NCBI GenBank assembly: GCA_031553435.1
Contig: JAVBLQ010000036.1
Coordinates: 1-24,769 of the forward strand
DNA length: 24,769 nucleotides
Source of the DNA: JAVBLQ01 sp031553435
GTDB lineage: Bacteria; Bacteroidota; Bacteroidia; Bacteroidales; Azobacteroidaceae
Direction: 5' to 3'
Part shown: positions 14,768-22,374 of the stretch, piece after piece
How the letters are laid out: every line of letters starts with the position of its first letter
Position numbering within the stretch: position 1 is the first letter of the stretch
Position numbers and translations under genes: made by a program
The notes under the pieces: generated by a model
What the model saw: only the letters and a program-made list of their open reading frames with translations
Told to the model about the DNA's origin: nothing
Database searches by the model: none

Positions 14768-17700
14768 TTATACCTTTTTGAAGTCTTTGGGCAATACTCC
14801 AAACTGTTTTTGAAATGCTTTGGAAAAATAGGACGGTGTTGAATATCCTACCATCAGTGCAATTTCAGAAATAGAATATTTACCTTCAGCCAATAGTTCG
14901 GCCGAGCGTTTCAACCTTTCGGTTTTGATATAATCCAGTGGTGACATACCCGATATTCCCTTGATTTTTGCAAATAATCCGGAACGGCTCATATACATAT
15001 AAGAAGCCAGTTCATCAACTGTGAAATTTTCGTCCTGAATATGTTGCATGATTACATTCTTCATCCGGATAATAAATTCCTCATCTATTTTATTGTTTGC
15101 AATAGAAATGGATTGTACGTATGGAGATCTTGCGTAATTAGTCCTGATTTTGTCTCTGTTTTCGAACAGATTGATTACCCTGGTTTTGAGTAAATCAATA
15201 GAAAAAGGTTTTTCAATATAAGAATCGGTTCCGGCTGAATATCCCTCAATTTTAGAGCCAACCATAGTTTTGGCTGTCAGCATAATTAACGGGATATGGC
15301 TTTTATTGACATCGTTTTTCAGGATTTTTGCAAACTCAATACCGTCCATTACCGGCATCATCAAATCAGTGATGATCAGGTCCGGAGTTTCTTTATTCAA
15401 TATATTCAGCGCATCTTTGCCATGAATGGCTGTGTGCACAATGTAATCATGACTAAAACTCCGGTACAAGAAGTCTCTCATATCATCATTGTCTTCAATA
15501 ATAAGTAGGCTTTGAGCTTTTTTTTCCTTATGCTCGGATTCCTTTTCTTCTTCGATATTTTTTTTATCAGTGAGTGTTGGAACTGTATTTTCTTGTTTGA
15601 CAGGTAGTGAGAGGATAAATGTTGTTCCTTCCGAAACATTGTCTTCTGCAATGAGGGAGCCGGAATGAAGTTCGGCCAATGAGCGGGAATATGATAATCC
15701 CAAACCTACTCCGCCAAAAATTTTATCTTTATTTCCATTGGATATTTGTTTAAAAGGCAGGAATATCTTATTTTTTTCAGCATCCGGAATTCCTGCTCCG
15801 TTATCTTTAACTTTGATTTGAAAATTGTTTTTGTTCAAACTGTCTGTGCATAATGCTATTTCAATTTTGTTTTTTGTGAATTTCATTGCATTTGAAATTA
15901 AATTCATCAGAATTTTGGTCAGCGCATCTTTGTCAATGTCTGCATGAAAATCATTTGTAAGGCCTGTCAATATGAAGTCGATGCCTTTTTGTTCGGCTGC
16001 GGTTTTGAAATTGAGATATACATTTTCTACCAGTTCCGAAATGTTGACAGATAAGAAATGCGCCTGCATGGATCCGCTTTCCATTTTACGAAAGTCAAGC
16101 AATTGAGTGATTAGGGTATGCAACTGGTCTGTATTTCTTTCTATGATTTTAAGGTCTGACTTCAATTCCTCATCCGAGATATTATTATTGTTCATTATTT
16201 TTTCCAGTGGCGCTTTGATCAGGCTCAGCGGAGTTTTGATTTCATGTGCGATATTGGTAAAGAAATTCATTTTCGAATTATACAATTCCAGTTCTTTTTC
16301 GGTTTTTGTTTTTTCCAATGCATATTTTTGTTTTTTTCGTTCGCGAAGAACGTAACGTCTGTTTAACCAGAATAATATTCCCAGAATGATGAAAATATAT
16401 AAAAACAAAGCAAATCCGGTTTCCCAGAAAGGAGGTTTAATTTCAAGCATGATGGATACTCCCTCCTCGTTCCATATCCCATCATTATTTGAACCTTTTA
16501 CTTTGAAAATATATTTTCCCGGAGGCAAACTGGTGTAGGTAACTTTGTGTTCATCAGTATAATTCCAGTCTTTATCGAATCCTTCCATTTTATACGCATA
16601 TTGATTTTTTCCGGGATGGACAAAACTCAAAGAAACAAATTCGAAGTTGAACACATTTTGTTTATGGTTCAAAACTATTTTATCTGTATAACTCAGGGAT
16701 TGCTTTAAGAGGGAATTTTTTTCTCCGATAGTTATATCTTTATTGAATATCTGAAAATTGGTGATGTGAACAGGTGGCACAAATGTGTTTTCTTTCAGAT
16801 CTTCCGGAAAAAATGAATTGAATCCGTCTACACCTCCAAAATAGAGCTTCCCGCTTGAGGCTTTGAATCCGGAGTTGAAGTTGAATTGATTGCTTTGCAA
16901 GCCTTCATCAATGGTGTAGATTTTAAGTTCTTCATTTTCAGGATTAAAACGAAATAATCCATTGCTTGTTGAAAACCAGATACAGTTATAGTTATCTGCT
17001 ACAATAGCATATATCAATCGATTGGAGAATTTAGAAAAGTTATTGTATTGTTTGAAATTATCTGTTTCGTAATTGTATTTGCAGAAACCGTTTTCTTCCG
17101 TTCCAAACCACAGGTCTTTGTTACCATCTTTACATATTGTTAATATAAAGTTGTCGGAAATAGACTGCTTGTCATTCTTCTTGTTCAGGTAATTTTTTAA
17201 TTTCCCATTTTTAAGATTGTATTTGAAAGCCCCTGAGCCGCTGCTGACAAACCATATTTCATTATTTTTATCTTCGATAATATCCCATACAAATATATTT
17301 CCGGTGCCCTGAATCAGATTAAATTGTCCTGAAGGCCTGTCATATAAAAATAAACCTTCGGTGGTTCCGACCCAGATATTGTTAAAAGAATCTTTTACGA
17401 TTGATTTAATCAGTAATCCGGATATATTTCCGCTTTCTATGACCGGCAATGTTTTTTTGTATTTTTTACTATGTTTGTCAAAGACGAGGATTCCTCCTCC
17501 ATAACTCCCCAACCACATTTCATCATTGTCAATTAAGATAGATTGAATGTTGTGGTTGGATAAATATTGTGTAAATCTTTTGCTGGCAATATCAAAAAGA
17601 TCAAGTCCGGCACCTTCCATTGCAATCCAGATATTTCCGGTTTCATCTTCGTAAAAACGACTGATCGCGGAGCCGCTTACCGAGTTTTCATATTCGCGAT

Positions 17701-18748
17701 GAGTGTAAAGTTCAATCCTTTGGTTTGTTGAATACAGGTAATTGACTCCGCCGAAGTATGTTCCCAGCCAAAAAGCGCCTTCTTTATCCTGATAAAAACA
17801 ATAAATAGAATTATCAGATAATCCTCCTTTTTCTTTTGAAGCATGGATGATACCATAGCTTTCCGTAATGGTGTTGAAAGTGATTAAACCGGAATTGGAG
17901 CCTATGGCCAATACATTGGATGAAAATTCAATCAAATCGTGTATGTGAGGGATGAAATAAGAAGATGACTGATCGAAATACGCTGTAAAAGTTTCACGTT
18001 CCCGGTTGAATTTTTGTAGCCCGTAATTTGTAGTGCCAATCCACAGATCAGAGTTGTTGTCTTCATAAAACTTGGAAATCTGGGGGCTTTCGGCTCCTTC
18101 TTTGGCCAATACTATTTTCTTGAACTGGTTAGAAGATGGCTGATATCTGTAAAGACCCTGGCAGGCAACCCACACGTTTTGTTTGCTGTCAATAAAAACT
18201 CTGTTGACCTGGTTTGAAGGCAGGCCTGCCGGATTATTTGCATCGTGTTTTACCTGTTGCAATTGTTCTGTTGCCGGATTATAAATGAAAAACCCCTGTT
18301 CGTTTGTGGCAATCCACAATTTGTTTTGGGCATCAACCGCAATGGAATTGATCCTTGAACGAATAGCAATTCTGTCAGATGTGGTTTTATTGAAAAATTT
18401 AAAGCTTTCGGTCTTAGGATTGTATACATAGATTCCGATGGCAGTGCCAACATATAAGCATTGATCTTTGGTTTCTATCATACAGGAAATTTTACTGTTC
18501 CCGATGGATGTTGTATCGGTTGATTTGCGATATACTTTGAAATTATATCCGTCAAACCGGTTCAAACCGTCATTGGTTCCCAGCCAGATAAATCCCTGTT
18601 GATCTTGTAAGACACAAAAAACAGTGTTTTGAGTGAGTCCGTCTTCTACCTTGTAATTTTTAAAATAAAAATTAGATGCCGATAATTGGGAAAGAAATAA
18701 AATTCCGGGTAATATAATAGATAAAGTATTAGATAATAGTTTTTTCAT
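14768..18748 (-). CDS. hybrid two-component system regulator (Reg_prop sensor, kinase, receiver, AraC HTH)
   Basis: A single-protein sensor and transcription factor of 1326 residues that senses a glycan fragment in the periplasm and activates its PUL. Signal/anchor 1-25; about fourteen Reg_prop propeller repeats over 28-645 (for example GFIWLGTNDGLNRFD at 52-66, NIWVGTTEGLFLYD at 457-470); a Y_Y_Y immunoglobulin-like domain about 690-772; one transmembrane helix about 778-796; HisKA with phospho-acceptor His835 in NIAHEIKTP; HATPase with N box around 949-953, DNGAGIP at 982-988 and GVGLGLSYS at 1013-1021; a receiver with Asp1128 in IITDLMMP, Thr1158 and Lys1180; and an AraC helix-turn-helix at about 1240-1326. 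All key residues are present, so it should be functional. It lies upstream of SusC on the same strand and diverges from GH3, well placed to control both. A TAnnTTTG element lies only 4 nt before its ATG, which would make a nearly leaderless message if used. Confidence 0.96.
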   Translation of the reverse strand: MKKLLSNTLSIILPGILFLSQLSASNFYFKNYKVEDGLTQNTVFCVLQDQQGFIWLGTNDGLNRFDGYNFKVYRKSTDTTSIGNSKISCMIETKDQCLYVGTAIGIYVYNPKTESFKFFNKTTSDRIAIRSRINSIAVDAQNKLWIATNEQGFFIYNPATEQLQQVKHDANNPAGLPSNQVNRVFIDSKQNVWVACQGLYRYQPSSNQFKKIVLAKEGAESPQISKFYEDNNSDLWIGTTNYGLQKFNRERETFTAYFDQSSSYFIPHIHDLIEFSSNVLAIGSNSGLITFNTITESYGIIHASKEKGGLSDNSIYCFYQDKEGAFWLGTYFGGVNYLYSTNQRIELYTHREYENSVSGSAISRFYEDETGNIWIAMEGAGLDLFDIASKRFTQYLSNHNIQSILIDNDEMWLGSYGGGILVFDKHSKKYKKTLPVIESGNISGLLIKSIVKDSFNNIWVGTTEGLFLYDRPSGQFNLIQGTGNIFVWDIIEDKNNEIWFVSSGSGAFKYNLKNGKLKNYLNKKNDKQSISDNFILTICKDGNKDLWFGTEENGFCKYNYETDNFKQYNNFSKFSNRLIYAIVADNYNCIWFSTSNGLFRFNPENEELKIYTIDEGLQSNQFNFNSGFKASSGKLYFGGVDGFNSFFPEDLKENTFVPPVHITNFQIFNKDITIGEKNSLLKQSLSYTDKIVLNHKQNVFNFEFVSLSFVHPGKNQYAYKMEGFDKDWNYTDEHKVTYTSLPPGKYIFKVKGSNNDGIWNEEGVSIMLEIKPPFWETGFALFLYIFIILGILFWLNRRYVLRERKKQKYALEKTKTEKELELYNSKMNFFTNIAHEIKTPLSLIKAPLEKIMNNNNISDEELKSDLKIIERNTDQLHTLITQLLDFRKMESGSMQAHFLSVNISELVENVYLNFKTAAEQKGIDFILTGLTNDFHADIDKDALTKILMNLISNAMKFTKNKIEIALCTDSLNKNNFQIKVKDNGAGIPDAEKNKIFLPFKQISNGNKDKIFGGVGLGLSYSRSLAELHSGSLIAEDNVSEGTTFILSLPVKQENTVPTLTDKKNIEEEKESEHKEKKAQSLLIIEDNDDMRDFLYRSFSHDYIVHTAIHGKDALNILNKETPDLIITDLMMPVMDGIEFAKILKNDVNKSHIPLIMLTAKTMVGSKIEGYSAGTDSYIEKPFSIDLLKTRVINLFENRDKIRTNYARSPYVQSISIANNKIDEEFIIRMKNVIMQHIQDENFTVDELASYMYMSRSGLFAKIKGISGMSPLDYIKTERLKRSAELLAEGKYSISEIALMVGYSTPSYFSKAFQKQFGVLPKDFKKV

Positions 18749-18752
18749 TCTT

Positions 18753-18760
18753 CAAATGTA
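18753..18760 (-). promoter_or_regulatory. candidate -7 element (TACATTTG) for the regulator gene
   Basis: TACATTTG on the minus strand fits TAnnTTTG, with TTTGGATA exactly 30 nt upstream, as at the SusC promoter. Only 4 nt separate it from the ATG, so the transcript would start at or next to the start codon. No -33 TTG is seen at normal spacing. Confidence 0.35.
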
Positions 18761-18790
18761 ATAATTCGGATGTAGTTTGACTGAAAAAAA

Positions 18791-18798
18791 TATCCAAA
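18791..18798 (-). promoter_or_regulatory. shared octamer TTTGGATA upstream of regulator gene
   Basis: Second copy of the octamer at 14722-14729, same strand and same 30-nt distance to a TAnnTTTG element. It would fit autoregulation by the hybrid regulator. Confidence 0.35.
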
Positions 18799-18824
18799 TA
18801 AAAATGATAATTGTTCAGAATCTA

Positions 18825-18841
18825 AATTGGATACGAATTGG
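18825..18841. repeat. 11-bp-period direct repeat of AATTGG in the divergent intergenic region
   Basis: AATTGG occurs at 18825-18830 and again at 18836-18841, one helical turn apart, between the regulator and GH3 genes. Direct repeats in phase with the helix are a common layout for AraC-family sites, but the repeat is short and AT-rich. Confidence 0.25.
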
Positions 18842-18961
18842 TATGATTATTCTCATCTTTTTTCAAGCTGAAGGCTTTTGAACTGATGGAAGTTATGGAT
18901 ATTCAGGAAGCGGGAAAATGACTTCATAGGAATTTGACCTTTATAAGTCACAATTTTCAAG

Positions 18962-18969
18962 TATATTTG
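18962..18969 (+). promoter_or_regulatory. candidate -7 element (TATATTTG) for the GH3 operon
   Basis: TATATTTG matches TAnnTTTG and lies 77 nt before the GH3 start, predicting a leader of about 70 nt. The nearest TTTG upstream (18933-18936) is 25 nt away, longer than the usual 19-21, so the -33 box is weak. Confidence 0.45.
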
Positions 18970-19046
18970 TCATTATTAACCCGAAAAAGGGAAAGCCATG
19001 AAAAGTTACTTATCTTACTAATATTATAATCGTTTAATAATTAACA

Positions 19047-21311
19047 ATGAGAAAAACATTTAGCATCATCTCAATTTTTATTCTTACGGCAAACATCACT
19101 TTTGCCAAAGAAAATCTGCCAGTCTACAAAGACAAAAATGCTCCCGTTGAAAAACGTGTCGAAGATTTATTATCGCGAATGACATTGAAAGAAAAAATTC
19201 AACAAATGAAAAACAAACCTGCCGGTAAATCAGACGAAATCGACAACATTTACCGCGGCGAAAGTTATGGAACAACACACGAGATGGGAATGCCTGCCCA
19301 GGATTGCGCCGATATGTATTATGTACTTCAAAAATACATGTTGGAAAAAACACGTCTCGGCATTCCTTTGCTACCCTGCGTTGAAGGCATTCAGGGAATT
19401 TTGCAAAATGAATGCACCTTGTTTCCCCATGCAATTGCACAAGGAAGTACATTTAATCCGGAACTCATTCAACGGATGACCGAAGCTGCTGCCGAAGAGG
19501 CTCGTGTGATGGGAATCCGTCAGGTGCTTTCTCCGGTTTTCGATATTGCTCGTGACTTGCGTTGGGGACGCATTGAAGAAACTTTCGGAGAAGATCCCTT
19601 CCTCATCGCCGAAATGGGAATCGGTTTTGTGAACGGCTATCAGAAAAAAGGTGTCAATTGCATGCCCAAACATTTTGTCGCTCACGGAACTCCTACAGGT
19701 GGATTGAATTGCGCTTTTGTAAGTGGAGGCGAACGCGAATTGCGAAGCTTATATTTATATCCCTTCAAAAGAGTGATAGAAACTTGCCAACCTTTGGCAA
19801 TAATGAGTGCTTACAGCGCTTATGATGGAGTGGCAACTTCCGGCTCACCTTATTATATGACTGATATTTTGCGTGGAGAACTTGGATTCACTGGTTATGT
19901 TTATTCAGATTGGGGTTCTGTCGAACGGTTGAAAACCTTTCATTTTGCAGCAGAAACAGAAGCCGAAGCTGCAAGATTATCTGTCATTGCAGGAATCGAT
20001 CTCAATATCGACTGGACTTATGATTTGTTGGAAGAAGAAGTAAATTCCGGCAGATTAGATATCCAATACATTGACCAGGCAGTCCGGCGTATTTTAACTA
20101 CAAAATTCAAATTAGGCATATTTGATAACCCTTATGGCGATCCCAAACAGGTAAGTAAAGTTGTACGCAATGCAGAAAAGATCGCACTTGCTAAAGAAGT
20201 GGCCGATGAAAGCGCTGTTTTACTAAAAAACGAAAATAATATCCTGCCGCTGGATCTTTCCAGATATAAGACAATTGCAGTTGTGGGGCCGAATAGCAAT
20301 CAAACTGTTTACGGAGATTACTCATGGACATCGCGGGATACAAAAGAAGGTGTTACCGTATTGCAAGGTTTACAAAACCGGATCGGGAACCAGATTTCAT
20401 TACTACATGCTGAAGGTTGCGACTGGTGGAGCCAAAACGATCAGCATATACAGGAGGCCGTTGAACAAGTCAAAAAAAGCGATTTGGCAATTGTTGCCGT
20501 TGGAACCCGGAGTACTTTCCTGGGCCGTTCGCCTAAATATTCGACTGCCGGAGAAGGTTTTGATCTTTCATCCCTTGAATTGCCCGGCAAACAGAATGAA
20601 TTGTTGAAAGCCGTGAAAGCAACCGGCAAACCAATGATCGTAGTATTTATTGCCGGCAAACCTTTGGCAATGCCTTGGGTGAAACAAAATGCAGATGCAG
20701 TTCTGGTTCAATGGTATGCGGGCGAACAACAGGGAAATACAGTTGCCGATATTTTAACCGGGAAGATCAACCCTTCGGGAAGATTAAACGTATCTTTTCC
20801 AAGAAGTACCGGAAATACACCATGCTATTACAACTATTATCCGACCGATCGCGAACAACGCTTCGATAGCGGCGGAACCTACGAAGATCCCAAAGGTCAC
20901 TATATTTTCGAAAAACCTTATGCAATCTGGAGCTTTGGTTATGGTTTAAGCTATACCGAATTCAAATACAATAATTGTTCTTTGAATGACAGTATCTTTA
21001 CAGATAAAGACAGATTAACTGTCACTGTAGAAGTAGAAAATGCCGGTAAAATGGATGGCAAAGAAGTGGTGCAAATGTATGTTCGCGACAAATACAGTTC
21101 CGTAGCCACACCCATTCAACAATTAAAAGCATTTAAGAAGATCCCGCTCAAAGTAGGAGAGAAGTTAACCGTGAAATTGGAAATGCCCATTTCCGAATTA
21201 GCATTGTATGACGCCCGCATGAAAAAAATAGTAGAGCCGGGAGAATTTGAAATCCAAATCGGCAAATCTTCGGACAACATAATTTTCAGAAAAACAATCA
21301 TAGTAAAATAA
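19047..21311 (+). CDS. GH3-family glycoside hydrolase (beta-glucosidase/xylosidase/arabinosidase type)
   Basis: Secreted retaining exo-glycosidase of 754 residues, the usual size for a Bacteroidota GH3 with three domains. Signal peptide 1-20 (MRKTFSIISIFILTANITFA). The (beta/alpha)8 domain covers about 30-360, with RWGRIEETFGEDPFL (172-186), KHF at 208-210 and nucleophile Asp288 in YSDWG. The alpha/beta sandwich covers about 380-590; Glu503 in AGEGFDLSSLELPG is the likely acid/base. A fibronectin-III-like C-terminal domain follows (about 650-745, ending in a typical YDARMKKIVEPGEF strand). The EALHG-type motif found in many GH3 enzymes reads EGIQG here (113-117), with Gln where His is usual, which may affect subsite -1. 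It is first gene of the plus-strand operon, 31 nt before the epimerase. Substrate cannot be read from sequence; beta-xyloside, alpha-L-arabinoside or beta-glucoside are the options. Confidence 0.93.
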   Translation: MRKTFSIISIFILTANITFAKENLPVYKDKNAPVEKRVEDLLSRMTLKEKIQQMKNKPAGKSDEIDNIYRGESYGTTHEMGMPAQDCADMYYVLQKYMLEKTRLGIPLLPCVEGIQGILQNECTLFPHAIAQGSTFNPELIQRMTEAAAEEARVMGIRQVLSPVFDIARDLRWGRIEETFGEDPFLIAEMGIGFVNGYQKKGVNCMPKHFVAHGTPTGGLNCAFVSGGERELRSLYLYPFKRVIETCQPLAIMSAYSAYDGVATSGSPYYMTDILRGELGFTGYVYSDWGSVERLKTFHFAAETEAEAARLSVIAGIDLNIDWTYDLLEEEVNSGRLDIQYIDQAVRRILTTKFKLGIFDNPYGDPKQVSKVVRNAEKIALAKEVADESAVLLKNENNILPLDLSRYKTIAVVGPNSNQTVYGDYSWTSRDTKEGVTVLQGLQNRIGNQISLLHAEGCDWWSQNDQHIQEAVEQVKKSDLAIVAVGTRSTFLGRSPKYSTAGEGFDLSSLELPGKQNELLKAVKATGKPMIVVFIAGKPLAMPWVKQNADAVLVQWYAGEQQGNTVADILTGKINPSGRLNVSFPRSTGNTPCYYNYYPTDREQRFDSGGTYEDPKGHYIFEKPYAIWSFGYGLSYTEFKYNNCSLNDSIFTDKDRLTVTVEVENAGKMDGKEVVQMYVRDKYSSVATPIQQLKAFKKIPLKVGEKLTVKLEMPISELALYDARMKKIVEPGEFEIQIGKSSDNIIFRKTIIVK

Positions 21312-21342
21312 TGAAGGTTGAAATCAATTTGAAATAACACAA

Positions 21343-22344
21343 ATGATCACTCACAAAAAAATAACAGAATTAAACGGAAAAGAAATCGTCTTATTCAAAT
21401 TAAGCAATCATTCCGCCTATGTTGAAATTCTCAATTATGGAGCAACAATCGTTTCCATTGTCGTTCCCGATAAAAATAATCAACCGGGAAATGTTGTTTT
21501 AACCTATGATGATCCGGAAGATTATTTTACCGATAAGGTTTGTCTGGGAAGCACGGTCGGGCGTGTTGCCAACCGTATTTCCAAAGCACGGTTTGAATTA
21601 AACGGAAATACATATTTCCTGGACAAAAATGATGGAAATAATTCAAATCACGGAGGTTTCAATGGTTTTAATAAACAAATCTTCAACTTTGAAGTTAAAA
21701 ACGATAAACTTATTTTAAGTTATGAAAGTAAAGACGGTGAAGGAGGTTTCCCTGGCAATCTCCTGTTTTCCGTTATTTATTCCTTCCCGGAAGAAAATGA
21801 GTTAATGATAGAATATAAAGCAATCTCAGACAAAGAAACCATTTTCAATCCGACCAATCATGCTTATTTTAATTTGTCGGGAAATAAAAAAGACATTCTA
21901 AACCATGAGTTAAAAGTTTTTGCTGATAGCTATCTGGAATCCGATCATGAGTTCCTTCCTACCGGAAAAATTTTATCTGTTCAAAATACTGCATTTGATT
22001 TTTCAGATTATAAAAAAATTGCTCAAATGATGCCTTTGAAAAACGAAATGCTGAAAGGATATAATACCTATTTTATCAGTTCCGGTCATGCAAATAAGTC
22101 GTTGAGGAAATTAGCATCAGTAAAAGAAGAAACATCGGGCCGGGAGCTGACACTATATTCAGATATGCCCGGATTCATGTTTTATACAGGAGATTATTTG
22201 TCAGGTAAACATCAACCATTCGAAGGCTTATGTTTAGAAGCTCAATTTTATCCGGATGCCCCCAGTCATTCGGAGTTTCCATCTTGTAAGATGGAGCCGG
22301 ATCAGGAAGTTATATATAAAATAGTGTATAAATTTTCAAATTGA
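21343..22344 (+). CDS. galM: aldose 1-epimerase (mutarotase)
   Basis: Interconverts alpha and beta anomers of free aldoses, feeding released sugars into catabolism. The 333-residue protein matches the normal family length and has no signal peptide, so it is cytoplasmic, unlike its operon partners. Family motifs are GRVANRIS (73-80), NHGGFNGFNKQ (102-112, His103), NPTNHAYFNLSG (169-180, catalytic His173) and LEAQFYPDAPSH (298-309, catalytic base Glu299). The segment that usually reads Asp-His (GYDH type) and helps hold the sugar reads GYNTYF at 239-244, so Asn241-Thr242 replace the usual pair. It lies 31 nt after GH3 and 30 nt before the esterase, with no promoter between. The symbol is by family; the true substrate may be arabinose, xylose or galactose, and the changed residues could reflect that. 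Confidence 0.92.
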   Translation: MITHKKITELNGKEIVLFKLSNHSAYVEILNYGATIVSIVVPDKNNQPGNVVLTYDDPEDYFTDKVCLGSTVGRVANRISKARFELNGNTYFLDKNDGNNSNHGGFNGFNKQIFNFEVKNDKLILSYESKDGEGGFPGNLLFSVIYSFPEENELMIEYKAISDKETIFNPTNHAYFNLSGNKKDILNHELKVFADSYLESDHEFLPTGKILSVQNTAFDFSDYKKIAQMMPLKNEMLKGYNTYFISSGHANKSLRKLASVKEETSGRELTLYSDMPGFMFYTGDYLSGKHQPFEGLCLEAQFYPDAPSHSEFPSCKMEPDQEVIYKIVYKFSN

Positions 22345-22374
22345 ATCAATATAAAATAACAAATAAAAAAACTT

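Noticed and set aside
19096..19685. Minus-strand open frames of 118 and 104 codons within GH3
   Set aside because: Overlapping antisense shadows of a strongly supported GH3 gene with no start context or recognizable product.
21311..21337. 8-codon frame overlapping the GH3 stop (TAATG)
   Set aside because: Too short, not obviously preceded by a ribosome site, and the epimerase start at 21343 is clear; taken as coincidence.
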